From Ustulina deusta (lineage: Eukaryota > Ascomycota > Sordariomycetes > Xylariales > Xylariaceae), in assembly GCA_023159155.1 (NCBI GenBank), contig JAJNNX010000012.1:806001-870000 (forward strand): 64,000 bases of DNA, given 5' to 3'. The translations under genes were made by a program, and so were the position numbers. Each line of letters opens with the position of its first letter. Position 1 is the stretch's first letter. Shown here piece by piece: positions 1-11,917 of the stretch. The notes beneath the pieces are model-generated. The model had not been told where the DNA came from and searched no databases. It was given only the letters and a program-made list of their open reading frames with translations.

Positions 1-9
1 GAGGAAGGG

Positions 10-1182
10 ATGGAACGTTACATCTGTCCCATCTTGGTAAACCATAGCATCTCGATCCCCAAGACACAGCCCCTTCCAGCATACATAGGGCCTTTAGTTT
101 CTGATACACTGGACTTTCTAACACACCTTACCATCGCTGGAAGCGTCAATGGTGGGACTGCTGAGCTGCTCCAGCTGGTCCAGCTCACGAATCTGGCTGT
201 CCTCGAGGTCATCCAGCCCAGCGATGAAGCAAATTCGTGGTCCTTCCCCCGGTTAACCGACTCCATTGTACGAGAGTGGTCCACGACCCCGGGCGCCTTC
301 CCGCTCCTAAGGATTTTGAGAGTTTGGGGGGAAGACCACACCACAAGACATTCCCTCCGCTACATCGGCGCGTTTCCGTCCCTCGTCATGTACGATGTCG
401 CTGGAAGAAGGCGCGATTGGGAAGAGAAAAGCGAGTCTGTTTGGAAATCGAAAAGGTGGACATGGACGCCGCGTCTGGAAGACACTTTACTTCGGCACTT
501 CAGTCTTTTCGAGGCCAGCATACCTGACGATGTACGGGAGTTAAAGTCCGATGTGACAATCGACGTCAGTCCACTAGTAGAATACGAGGCGATTGAAGTC
601 CCTGAAATAAGACTCATCCGTTGCCAGACGGAGGATCCAAACTTGCAAGAAGGGTTGGGGGAATTCGATGATACCCTCAGTCTACGACGAATGTTTCGTG
701 TCTGGCACCTCAGGGGGATGTATGACTGGATTGGATACTCCCCCTACTACGGGATCTCCGATTTTCTAGACAGCGAGAGTTTCTGGGGTTTCTTCATGTA
801 TTGCTATATCGGAACACTCTTATCCAATCGGGATCTAAGCGCGCAAGGGCTCGAGATTGATGAACGCGCACTTGGCCTCGGACACATCGTCCTTCCACCT
901 CGGCCCATGATCAACTTAATCCTCGGCGAAACTACCTCCCAGCCCACATACAATCGTAGGCCGTGGGACGAGCGGGAGCGAGGCGACATAGGGAGAAGTT
1001 TCGAAACTCAGCTCACATTTGTTCGACATCGCCATCGTGAGGGAAAACGAGAAGCATCGGGGTCGGCGACTGTGGCGAGTGGGGCTGTCAAGCGGCCGGT
1101 TGACACTTCCGCTGCGACTCGCAAACCGCATAAAAAGCGGCAAAACGTCTCGAATATTCTCGAGTCATTCAACAAAGGATGA
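10..1182 (+). CDS. conserved hypothetical protein, LRR/F-box-like C-terminal part (possibly 5'-partial)
   Basis: An open frame of 390 codons starts at an ATG at position 10 and ends with TGA at 1180-1182. The frame is still open in the nine bases before this ATG, so the true start may lie outside the window. The N-terminal half contains regularly spaced leucines (for example LLQLVQLTNLAVLEV and FPLLRILRVWG), as in the degenerate leucine-rich parts of fungal F-box-type proteins. No F-box is visible, but it would lie upstream if the gene is cut. The middle is rich in Trp and Tyr. The C-terminus is basic (RKPHKKRQN) and could be a nuclear localisation signal. I do not recognise a catalytic motif. 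The LRR/F-box relation is an inference from composition; the reading frame itself is well supported by length and codon use. Confidence 0.6.
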   Translation: MERYICPILVNHSISIPKTQPLPAYIGPLVSDTLDFLTHLTIAGSVNGGTAELLQLVQLTNLAVLEVIQPSDEANSWSFPRLTDSIVREWSTTPGAFPLLRILRVWGEDHTTRHSLRYIGAFPSLVMYDVAGRRRDWEEKSESVWKSKRWTWTPRLEDTLLRHFSLFEASIPDDVRELKSDVTIDVSPLVEYEAIEVPEIRLIRCQTEDPNLQEGLGEFDDTLSLRRMFRVWHLRGMYDWIGYSPYYGISDFLDSESFWGFFMYCYIGTLLSNRDLSAQGLEIDERALGLGHIVLPPRPMINLILGETTSQPTYNRRPWDERERGDIGRSFETQLTFVRHRHREGKREASGSATVASGAVKRPVDTSAATRKPHKKRQNVSNILESFNKG

Positions 1183-2082
1183 AAAGGGTTGCCAGACTTC
1201 TAGTGAAGGACAAACTGTATTTAGACGATGACATATATTCTCATAATGCGACCAACAAGCGGCGAGAGGACAGGATCGTCTCGGGAGTCGGCAGGGCCAA
1301 AGCCGTCTACTTTTTTTCACCCTCACCGCTTAACGTTGCAACTACGACTAACCGTCTTTCTTTGATGTTGGAAGCAGCATTCTAGGGTGCAGGAATGAGT
1401 GAAACCGTAGGATCGGTACCGGTGCAAGGATTTCTTGCTCCAGGTAGCAGATTCATGTCAAGTACACTCCGAAACTTTTCACATACAGCTTAAGGAGGGC
1501 CCTGCCTATAGTTCTGCAAATCCGTCCATCGAAGGTCCGTTGAGACACCTGCCCAAAGATGTTGCATAGCTGGCTAGTTTTGTATACCAGAAGCCCCAGG
1601 ACTTGTGACAATACATTAGATATATATAGTATGAATAGTATAGTTAGTTATAAATAAGTATTACTATTCTAACGAGTTTGGCACTGTATTTAAACCAAAA
1701 GGAGGATATATAAAATGACTGTTAATATCTACTCCTTTGACACACAGTCAAGATAATCGCCGTAGGTGAAAGGCAAACTTCCACTTTTTGTCTTTTGAAA
1801 AGATACACACCTATCGAAGAGAGCAGTGGGATATTTCTGTGACATAATCGCCCCACAACATGAAAAGAGTGCCGTCGTGTTGCTCTGTAGTTCAACTTCA
1901 ATAGGCACTGTGGATTGACGACTCTGCTTTGCCTAGGAAGATGGCTACGCTTCCATCTTTGCGGTAATGATGATATAAACATGAAATGCTTCCTATTGTC
2001 AAAATGCAACGCCGAGACCAGTAAACACTTTATACATGATGGATATAGAAGACTCTTTACAACCCCAACCGCTTTTCCAAAC
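1183..2082. other. intergenic, convergent 3' ends
   Basis: About 900 bases lie between the stop of the first gene and the stop of the CoA transferase on the other strand. The stretch is AT-rich around 1610-1700 and should hold both 3' untranslated regions. I see no further gene or structured repeat in it. Confidence 0.6.
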
Positions 2083-3765
2083 TCAGAGCATGGGTTTCAG
2101 ATCATCAGCGACATGGAACGGCGCCTCGGTCTTGCTCTTGATCTCATCCACAGTAACGCCGTCCGCAATTTCGATGAGGGTGAGGCCATGGGTGAAGTCG
2201 ACATCAAATACGCCCTAGATAGGAAGGTTAGATGGGTAAAGGCACAGTACAGGTTGAAAGAACAAGCACTTACCAGCTCCGTGATGATTCTCGACACACA
2301 GGCGCGGCCAGTTAAGGGGAAAGCGCACTGCTTGACGATTTTGGGGTTTCCTTTCTTGTCTGTGTGCTCCATCGTGACAACAACCTTGGTGGCGCTGGGA
2401 TTGCTGACCAGATCCATAGCACCCCCGAAGCCCTTTACCTTGCCGGGCAACATCCAGTTCGCCAAGTCACCAGTGGCACTGACTTGCATGGCACCGAGGA
2501 TGGTCAGGTTGATGCGACCGCTGCGAATCATACCGAAACTCTCTTCGCTGCCAAAAACGGCAGCACCCGGGCGTAGAGTTACCGTCTCCTTGCCGGCATT
2601 GATAAGGTCGGCATCTTCCTCGCCCTGCTTAGGGTAAGGACCGAGTCCAAGAATGCCGTTCTCGGACTGAAGTTGAACCTCGACCTCGGGACCGACGAAT
2701 CCAGGGGCAAGCATGGGCATGCCGATTCCAAGGTTCGCATACATGCCATTCTTGAACTCCTTGGCAGCTCTCCTGACGATACGTTCTCTTTTGGCAGCTG
2801 TGTCACCCGACCCGAGGGCCTTCTTGGCGTCGGCATCGCTGTCATCCTTCGTCCACGTGTATTTCTCGATATTCTTCGGGGCGGTGCTCTGAATCACCCT
2901 CTTCACGTAGATGCCCGGGAGGTGGACAGCCTCGGGAGGGATCTCGCCAGGTTCGACGATATGCTCAGCCTCGACAATGGTCATCTTGGCGTTCCGTCCC
3001 ATGGCGCCGTTGAAGTTGTTGGCGGCAAGACGGAATTGGCAGTTGCCGAGTTTGTCGGCCTTGTAAGCCTTGACGAAGGCATAATCCCCAGCGATGCTGT
3101 GCTCAAGGAGGTACGACTTTCCGTTAAAAACTTTGACGTCTTTCGGGTAGGAAAACTGATCGGGTGTGCCGTCGCTCTTATTCCTTAAGGGCAGTTCGCC
3201 TGTCTGTACCACGGTTCCAAAGGCGGCGGGCGTGTAGAAGGCCGGAACGCCTTTGCCACCAGCAGCGCACCGTTCGGCCAGGGTGCCTTGAGGGGTAAGC
3301 TCCAGCTCGACTTGGCCAGTCAGATACATGGTCTCGAAGGTCTTGTTTTCACCGATATAGCTCGCAATCATCTTCTTAATCTGTTTTGTCTTGAGAAGCT
3401 GGCCCAGACCCGAGCTGTCGGTCCCGGCATTGTTCGAAACGGCCGTGAGACCCGTTATCTCGGGCTTTTTCAACATTTCATTGATCAGAGTGTCAGGCAC
3501 ACCGCAAAGACCAAAGCCGCCACACAGAAGGGTTGAATCAGGCTTCATATCTTTAAGTGCCGCCGAGGCGGAGGGGTAGATCTTGTTGATCTCAGGCCTG
3601 CGGGAGGTGGCGGAAAAGGCTCTGGCCATAATTCGAACATGCTGCCAGGTCAAACAGTCAACACGTAGAAATTACGACGACGGCGACATAGTAGACATTA
3701 CTTACATTGGAGCCATGGCGAGAGTAGGCTTTTAGAGTTCGCATGCATATGGCCGGCGAAGGCAT
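2083..3765 (-). CDS. succinyl-CoA:3-ketoacid coenzyme A transferase, mitochondrial (SCOT)
   Basis: This enzyme (EC 2.8.3.5) moves CoA from succinyl-CoA to acetoacetate in the mitochondrial matrix, allowing ketone-body and acetoacetate use. Three exons on the minus strand, 3765-3706, 3641-2274 and 2214-2083, give about 519 residues. The introns are 64 and 59 nt with GTAAGT donors. The short first exon supplies a basic leader without acidic residues ([13 protein letters not shown]), which with the following [11 protein letters not shown] forms a typical mitochondrial presequence. A second in-frame ATG lies at 3744. The N-terminal subdomain has the CoA-transferase motif GGFGLCGVP. The C-terminal subdomain has [10 protein letters not shown], whose glutamate (about residue 347) is the known catalytic residue that forms the enzyme-CoA thioester. 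The last exon ends [18 protein letters not shown], as in the family. It is divergent from UTP22. Nothing is missing, so the gene looks functional. Confidence 0.95.
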
Positions 3766-4930
3766 GGCGACAAGACTCGCTAGCGTATCTGCCGCTTCAC
3801 GATGATGGAACTCCAGATATTAATAGCTTCCTAATGGAAGGGGAAACGGGACAATCAGGCAATGAGCAAGTCGTGTCGCCGTAGAGATTCCGACAAAGCA
3901 AGGAAAATATTTTGGAGAAATCAAGTCCTCAGAGAGCATAACTTTGAAGATGTCGGCTGCTCTCACTCGAGAGACCGCCGGTACATTTCCGAATCGCGGA
4001 TGCTATTGTCGGCTATGAATTGACCCTGCACGACATCCCTGTTGAGTCTTGAGCTCCAGCTCTGCCTCTCTCTCCAATGAGATGGACTGGTTCCTGGCGG
4101 GCAGGTGCGGAACTGGGGAAGGTGGATAAACCCCAGGCTTCTTTTGTCGGAAATCTGTCGGAAACTGGCGGCAAAGCAAAACGGCATGTTAGCCAGGATA
4201 ATTATTTACACTACGCATTGCGTCGGCTACCTTCGAGTTGCTGCACGACCTAGGTAGTGGTATTAGTTATGAGACAGTTGTGGTGTCTTCGGTAGGTAAT
4301 ATACTTAGGCGTTACAGCAAATACTGTTAAATAAGACCCACTAGACATTTTCTGTGAACTGAACTTTTACCAACAACATATCTACTCCATGAGATAAATC
4401 ACCATTAGCGCATCTTACCTCTGGGCAGTACGCCTAATAGCCGGCATAATTCCGAAGTCGGAAAAGAAACATTTCAATGCAAAGGACATATGCGTAGGTC
4501 CACGGGTATCTGGGACTGTAGACTGGTTATGTACTAATTAATTACCTAACCTACAAGTGTTCAACTTACAATTACTTAGTACTAAACAGGTAGGTACATG
4601 TACTACCTAACTGAGGGACCTAAGGTACCTTGGAGGCTTGGCCTCAGGTTTTGAGGGCGGGCGTTTACATAAATGCATAATTATGCAAACTTTTGAATTG
4701 AATCTGCGGAACAGACACTCTTATCGATAAAGCATCATGCTCCGCGGTTCCAAAAATTTATGGGAAGCGGGACAATCAACAATACCTAAATCACAGAGGT
4801 CAACATACCAAGCAACAAGCAAGTCCAAGAGATTTCCGCCAGCAATCGTTGGCGCTCTTGTGGCCTGCACCTTTGGCGTTCCCCTTCGCTTGAATTTGTT
4901 TTCTGCTAGATTTCATTAACTACGCCAAAT
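3766..4930. promoter_or_regulatory. divergent intergenic region between SCOT and UTP22
   Basis: About 1.2 kb separates two outward-facing start codons and must hold both promoters. It contains several copies of the TAGGTA/TACCTA family of motifs (for example at 4245-4260, 4540-4556 and 4589-4632). No open frame here resembles a gene. Specific transcription-factor sites cannot be assigned from sequence alone. Confidence 0.4.
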
Positions 4931-7900
4931 ATGGAATCCAATTCGCCTAAACGGCGAAAGTTGGGTCACACCCCTGACGGTCCGACTTTCGAAACCGTTG
5001 CATCGTCCTCGATGGGCGCCTCGGGCTCGAGTGCCTTTGTGCTGGAAACGGACGAGCTGTTGAGGGAGGTGAAGTTGGACTATGCCAAGGCATTTCCCGG
5101 GCTCGACCAGACTCTGCGCCAGCTCAAAGACGCAATCGAGGGTCTTGAGCCATATGGCCCCGTTCCTGTACGTATCATGGAAACGCCACGACGGTTCGCT
5201 CGGTAGTGTATGTGTATATGGCAGACTGTTAACTGGTACCATTCTGCAAGATCAACGAGGCATCCACAAGCTGGGAAAAGACGACCCGTACCGCCATTCC
5301 CTACCCCGACCCGAAGCCTGCGAAAAACTGCCCGTACAAGGTCGCCTTCGAAAAGCCCACCCATATCAACGTTGTAGGGTCTTATGCGTCCCAAACCATG
5401 GTCAGGTCACAGTCCAACTTCGCCGTTGACATGATTGTGGTCATGCCAACCACCCTGTTCTCCGAGAAAGACTATCGTGACTATCGCTACTTCTACAAGC
5501 GGGCCTTCTTCCTCGCCTACATCACCGATGCTCTGCGCAAGAAGTTTTCCGACCTGGATTTTGGATACGCCAATTTCAATGGCAATGCGTTGCTCCCCGT
5601 TCTTGTTGCGCGACCACAAGCGCCATCGAAGCCCAAAAACGCAGAAAATAAGGAGTTGCAAGGGAAGCAGCTCAACTATGAGATCAGGATTATACCGAAC
5701 GCACCCGAGGGTTATTTTCCGGCGTCGAAATTGTCGGCCACTAGTATTTCTATCCGCCGAAATGGCTCCGAAGAATCAAAAGATAGCAAGGTACCGACCC
5801 CGTTCTATAACAACACCCTCAAATCGGAGAGCCAGTTCGTATCATACTTGAAGCTCCTCCACCGCGCATCAAATACGTGCGCTTCTTTCAAGGATGCTTG
5901 TATATTAGGCCGTACCTGGCTGCAGCAACGTGGCTTCGGAAGTGATGTCACTGACGGTGGCTTTGGCCACTTTCATTGGGCGGTCTTGATGGCACTTCTA
6001 CTTCAGACTGGAGGGAGGAAGGGTGAGCCAATTCTTTCGCCCTCACTACACGCCTCGCAGCTGTTCAAGGCCACCTTACAGTACCTCGCCTCATCGAATC
6101 TGCACAAGAAGCCTGTGATCCTTGGGCCAAACATAACTACCCCGGAAGCCGTGCGCCAAAATGGCCCAGTTCTGTATGACTCGGATCGAGAGCTCAATAT
6201 TATGTTTAATATGACAACTTGGTCTGCCTTTATGCTGAATGAGCATGCCAAATTGTCACTATCAGCTATCAACGACCCAAAAGCTGATCAGTTCGATTCA
6301 CTATTTATCACAAAAGTCGACCAACCATTGCAGATATTTGATTTATTCGTTAAAATCAAGGTTCCTTCCAATGCGGCGCAAACATCACCCGGTGTTTCTG
6401 ACGGTAGAAGCCCAACAATGGCCTTCGCCGAGGACATATATCGGACTTTGAAAAAGGCACTTGGTGAGCGAGCGAAGTTGATTAACATCCAATTACCAAA
6501 GCTTCTAGCCTGGAAAGTCACCCCCTCATCTACGAAGTCGAAGACAGGGAGTATTCTCGTGAGTATAATGTGTGATCCTGCTAAAGCATCTCAAGGAAGG
6601 GAGTTCGGGCCACTTTACGAGCAAAAAAAGGATGCGGCTAAGTTTCGGGAGTTCTGGGGCGACATTGCCGAGCTTTGGCAGTTCCCCTCTGGCGAAATAG
6701 TCGAGTCAGTCAGCTGGACCGAATACTCCCCTCTCGGTTATTTTGGCATTTGTCAGGCCATTATCCGTTACATTCTGAAGTCGCGACTGAAGCTAACTGA
6801 CGGCGACCTTGAATTTCACGGCCAAGAATTATCGAATATCATTTCGCTATCTCCAGCGGATAAGGCAAGCTTTGATGCCGTACAAGCCGCCTTTTCTGTC
6901 TTCGAGAAGGATGTACGAGAGTTGAGAGATTTGCCCCTGTCCGTGAGACAGATTGCGCCTATTGGTCCCGAAACGAGATATTCATCTTTGTGCACGCCAG
7001 CCCCCAATCAACGGAAGCAAGGCATGACCCCAATTGACGTGGTCCTCTCTTTTGAAGCATCCGGAAAGTGGCCGGAGAACATCGCCTCGATACAGCGAGC
7101 GAAGATAGCACTGATCCTACAGATAGGTCGTTCTCTTCAAGAGGCCAAGGGTGAAATCAAGACACATCTTGGATTGGAAGATGCCTCACGCGAGACCGAG
7201 AACCTAGCATTTTTGGATATCATTTATGAAAGTGGGTTTTCGTTTCGTCTTCGCGTTCATAGCGACCAAGAGGAGGTTCTGCTTGATAGGCAGACCAAAG
7301 ACCAGACCCTCGACCGCTATGTCCGTACCGAAGCCGCAGCCTTACTCTCATCCGCGAGGTGGAGAAGCACGATCCTCCCGCTTCATAGCCAGACTATTTC
7401 AACATACTGCACCCGTTTCCCTGCATTGTCGTCGTCAATACGTCTCACCAAACACTGGTTCAATGCCCACCGACTTGGCAACCACTTCAATGAGCCGCTC
7501 ATTGAACTCTTCGTACTACAAGCCTTCCTGCAGCCTCATCCCTTTCCCACGCCCTCATCAACTTCGACCGGATTTCTGCGAACCTTGCTAATGCTTGCGT
7601 CATACGACTGGCGGGAGGAGCCAATGATTGTTGACCCGTCGGATTCTCTCTCTACTACAGAACGTCTTGATATCTTAACGCGATTGGAAGCTTGGAGGAA
7701 AATCGACGCAAACATGAACCGCACGACTCTATTCGTTGCCACGCCCTTCGACGTCACCGGCGTAGCCTACACACATGGCATTCCCAAGGTCATCGCAACG
7801 CGCATGACAACCCTCGCTCGATCCGCTTCCAAGGCCGCCAAGGACAAAGGTCTTGAACTTGACCCTCGCACCCTCTTTCAATCTGGCCTCCGTGATTACG

Positions 7901-8289
7901 ATGTCATAATACATCTCTCGGCCAAGGCGATCAAAGGCGTTCTCCGGGACGATGGAACCAAGCATTCTCACTTCAAGAACCTCGACGAGAGCGGTGGCTC
8001 CGAAGCCCTTCCTTTACCCGAGTCTCCCGTCTCGGCTCTTTTGAGACGCTTCAACTCTGTATATACGACTCCGTTGCTTTTCTTCCACGGTGGACCAGAT
8101 GATACTGTGGTAGCGGCGCTATGGAACCCACAGCTGCATAGTCGTGGGTTCAGCGCGAACATGCCATCTTCATTCAAACCAACAGGCGGAGATGCGGATA
8201 CGTTTGAACTGAATCGGGAAGCTGTACTCGCGGAGATTGCGAGGATTGGCGGGGATCTTATCGAGAAGATCGATGTCAAAGACGACTAG
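4931..8289 (+). CDS. utp22: U3 snoRNA-associated protein 22 (Utp22 / NRAP family)
   Basis: Utp22 is part of the small-subunit processome in the nucleolus, where with Rrp7 and casein kinase 2 it takes part in early pre-rRNA processing. Two exons, 4931-5167 and 5251-8289, are separated by an 83-nt intron (GTACGT donor, CAAG acceptor) and give about 1091 residues, normal for the family. The N-terminus carries a basic stretch (SPKRRKLG) that could act as a nuclear signal. The NRAP domain begins near residue 100 with VAFEKPTHINVVGSYA. It continues with NFAVDMIVVMPTTLF and EKDYRDYRYFYKRAFFLAYI, a family signature within the first nucleotidyltransferase-like fold. The rest is the tandem PAP/OAS1-like architecture known for NRAP proteins, which lack polymerase activity. 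The long second exon is uninterrupted. It is convergent with the F-box gene downstream. Confidence 0.93.
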
Positions 8290-9648
8290 CGGTAGTGAGG
8301 TAAGAAGGGACCTCGGGTGTGAATAGACGGAAGAAAAAACGAAGTAGAGAAAAATTCGAATTGTACATACAATACTTGATGATGGAGTGTTACCTTATTA
8401 GGTGTCTGTCAAATCAAGAAAGCAATATTATTTATATTGGCTAATACTGTTCAGATCTCAAAGATGCCAGATATATGCTCTATATTGTACCGTAGTATAC
8501 ACTCACGCGCGGTCTAGGTAGTAGCATGGACGGACGTGGCCCATAGGTATAACACGAAGCTCATGTCATCGTTATCATTGCCGACCACATTAATAACTGC
8601 CCGATCGATATCTGGCAAGATATAATCCTTCGTGAGTCTTACAACGGAGCTTCTTGATGCTTCCCAATCGAGGTCCAGTATTTATCCATCTGATGAGGAA
8701 GATATCACATCGTCCGTTCCAGGACCTTGGCTACAACTTTACAGATACCTAGACTTAACCGGCTACCTCGGCATGATATAGACCTAGATGGATGTATTAT
8801 CAAGACTACCTACCTAAGAGAGCAAAAGAAGGGATGCGAAGCAGATATAGCAAGAGGGCATCGCTTTATAGGGATACCGCTCTGATCAGACCCTCCCCCC
8901 CATCAGGAGGTGCCAGCGCAGTGATGTGAGGAGGTCTGCGCAGGCCGTCGCAGAACCAACCGTACCGCCACTCGAAGCACCTGCTTGCTTTAGATAGCTG
9001 GCCGTCAGTCAGCCTGGGAAATGCCTAGCTATTTTGAGAACCGTTTCCCTCTATATTGAGTAGATAAATACTTATACATGAATGGAATTTCTCAGTCATC
9101 TGACTGACGGCAATTCGGCATGCGCTATCGATATGGTAAACCTACCTATTGTAGACCAGAACCTAACCCAAAGGTAGATATATTGTTCATCATCCGTAAC
9201 TGCTAGTCAGACTACACACAAACCGGATTACTTCTCACAGCAGCAGGATTTTGAGACCATAGACGGGCAAAACAAACGGACAGGTTCTTTTTACTGGTGA
9301 TATATGAACACTGATAATGTATGATATATACTTAAGTATAAACAACAGAGGTAAACCGGTACAGACAGTATTAATGCCCATTCCCTGGACAAAAGGTCAA
9401 TCAACTCCCATCAACACCATCGCCGGCCACACAATGCAGGGAAGAACGGATGAAACAAGAATGAAGAGTCAAGAAAAACAACCAGCTAGCCAAACAATGC
9501 ACTTTCATAACGACATGAATGCGTAAAATGAAACAACACATTGGATCGTCCTAGGACCTTTGAGGTGACTCTCTCACTCCCCTCAACCCCTTCTACCCGT
9601 GCTCACCCTTGGTGAATACTAAAAATAAAGATATTCATCCATCTAGGC
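8290..9648. other. intergenic, convergent 3' ends
   Basis: This 1.36-kb stretch lies between the stop codons of UTP22 and the F-box/YccV gene. It is AT-rich near 8340-8500 and 9040-9200. Short open frames such as 9317-9526 lack codon bias. I see no RNA gene or mobile element. Confidence 0.5.
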
Positions 9649-11917
9649 TCAATCTTCGGGAAACAACTCCCGCAGGTTGCTCACAAAGACGCCATTCTTG
9701 CCGTCCCACCGCTTAAAGAACTTACCAGCCATGGGGACGAGGTCTTTAATCTCAGGGGGGAGGACCTCGACCCCGCCGTGAAGCTCGACGGCCTCAATGC
9801 TGCCTTCGGCGATGATGTGGTGATCGGAGCCGTCTGTGCCAACCCTGTGCGACAGTTAGCTCCCCAATCCCCAACCCGTACGACCAAGTCACGATTAGAC
9901 ATAAGCGACGAAGAGAGAAGAGCAAAAGAAGATAGAAGAGCAAAAGAAGATAGAAGAGCAAAAGAAGATAGAAGAGCAAAAGAAGATAAAAGGGGGAAAG
10001 GGAAAAGAGTGAGAGGGGAAAAAAAGAACCTACATGCACCGATAATAAGGCTCGCTGTATCCGTGCCACGAATCGCGTAGCGACGAGTTCTGGTCCCAAT
10101 TCGCGATGCCTCCGGCGCCGTCGGTCGTCCATCCGAGGATGATACCGTGGTAGTCGTAGCGCTTATGTTTGAAGACCTGGCCGACCCGAAACTTGACGTG
10201 GATCCCCTCGGCGAGATCGCTGCGCCGCCTGGGCGCACGGGTGGATGCGTCTACGCGGCGGATGTCTTTGATTTGGTCACGGACGCGCTTCGAAGGGAGT
10301 TCCCAGCTGCTCTGGCGTCGTGAAGGGGTCGCAAAAGCGTCGTACATCGGACAAACGTACTTCTCTATAAGCCAGGAGTCCTCGGGGAAGTATTCGTAGA
10401 AATAGGTTAGCAAGTCCCGAACATCCTGCTGCCAATCCCACCGCACCTCATCATTGTCGGGAAGTTTCGGTACCATCATGATACTTGCCCAAATCATGCT
10501 ATACAGTGCTGGTTGAAGATTACGCGCCCAATCCCCTCTATTGAGCTCAATCATGGGGATCAGCTGAGACAAGGGCCGATCAATTGTCCGAAAGCTAGTG
10601 AAAGAAGCTCTAATGTTCTGTGCGGTCCTCATGACGATCAGATCGGTTGATGTGGGGGTAAGCATATCATCGTGGCCAGTGTAGATACCCAACCTAAAAA
10701 GCAAGTTCTGAATATGGTCAATGGGGACTTCCTCGTCTGATCCATATGGGTCAAGAAACATGGTTTGTTGATGTTCAGCTTGCTCCGGGGAAAGAGTCGC
10801 GCCGTCTAGCGATAGTCCGGGTGGTGATAAAACAATGGCGTGGACCTGGTTGGGTAAAGCACATGGGTAGGCTTCGAACCCGGAGCGCGAAGCCAAAGCT
10901 GAATAAATAGCGGCGGAGATGATGGGAAGCGATGGGTGTTGATCATCACGAAGCGCTCTTCCAATGAGGCAATTGCGCAAGTAACGGTAAGTCTCCTCGG
11001 TAGGATCGTTCAGGCCAGTCATGTTATTAGCATGCAGCCACCGAGCGAGCGCAGTCGCCTTTGCCCGGGTGGTGGCCCGATCTAGACCGGGATTCGCAGC
11101 GCGAAAGCGAGAGGAGATGTCGTCGAGAAGCTCACAAATCTACCAGAAATCTAAGAGTTAGCTAGTTACCTCATGTCGCCACAAGACATGCCAGGTGAAG
11201 CGCACCTCGTCCAGATCACCTTCGTTATCATGAAGCATGAACATGTCGTATGCACCGAGTGCGCGCTCCAATCTCATGCCACCGTTCAGTCTCTCAACAT
11301 TGGAGGGGTTCTGGTCGAAACGTCGGCCAGTGTATTTCTGATATTTAGCCCACTCTTCAATGGCGAGGCCTCGATGTATGCTGTCCAGGACGTTGCAAGA
11401 GTAGTATCTAGGACAGAGTCTCAGCATACAGGTGCATGCGCGCGCGCATAAGAGTATAATATAGAGTGGATATAAATAGCACATATGAAGAGAATAATAC
11501 ACACCTTCTGGCCAGGACATCCTCAGCAGACTCATCTATGCGACATTGCGTCAAGAGATAGTCCTTTGCATCGTAGCCGTACTGGCAGATCTGTTCGGTC
11601 TTCTCGAGACGCGACACGCGCGAAGCAACGATGCCATCGATGAGGTTGGCGATGCGGTTGTTGCGCTTGAGGCGCAGAAGATACAGGGCTTTCCAGTCGA
11701 CGTCATGCAGGTTGCCGTGCACCTTGTCGTGGAAGCGATGCTCGGCCTGCCAGTACCTGAAGCCGGTCTGGCAGTAGTGTTTCCACAGCAGAGGCTCGTG
11801 GGCGATGTCGCCGAAGCGGCGAGAGACGAGAGCAACGGCGGCGAGGGTCTGCTCGGGCGCGAGATAGTGAAGGATATGGTGGATCAACTCGTCGGGCAGA
11901 GCGTCGAACGAGGGCAT
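9649..11917 (-). CDS. F-box protein with SirB1-like and YccV-like domains (FBXO21 family)
   Basis: F-box proteins are substrate adaptors of SCF ubiquitin ligases. Four exons on the minus strand, 11917-11505, 11407-11206, 11139-10034 and 9844-9649, give 638 residues, close to human FBXO21. The start ATG is at 11917; the frame is open further upstream but only through a non-ATG codon. Residues 1-50 are the F-box (DALPDELIHHILHYLAPEQ, then LVSRRF and LLWKHYC). The middle matches the SirB1/transglutaminase-like region of this family (YLRNCLIGRALRDDQHPSLP). The C-terminus, about residues 518-625, is the YccV-type domain, with FRVGQVFKHKRYDYHG and GWTTD preceding a Trp-rich segment and EPYYRC. Introns are 97, 66 and 189 nt; the third holds an 18-bp tandem repeat. 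Its substrates are unknown. It is divergent from the ApsB-like gene. Confidence 0.9.
9916..9987. repeat. 18-bp minisatellite, four perfect copies, inside an intron
   Basis: The unit AGAAGAGCAAAAGAAGAT is repeated four times without a mismatch, with degenerate purine-rich sequence on both sides. On the coding (minus) strand it is a pyrimidine-rich array within intron 3 of the F-box/YccV gene, about 70 nt from the acceptor. Confidence 0.95.

Noticed and set aside
9681..10238. Minus-strand frame with a Leu/Ser/Phe repeat
   Set aside because: It is a read-through of the intronic minisatellite in a frame different from the YccV coding frame.
11140..11169. 30-nt intron in the F-box/YccV gene (donor at 11169)
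   Set aside because: It is too short for splicing. The donor GAG|GTGCGC at 11205 gives a 66-nt intron with a GCTAACT branch point and correct phase.
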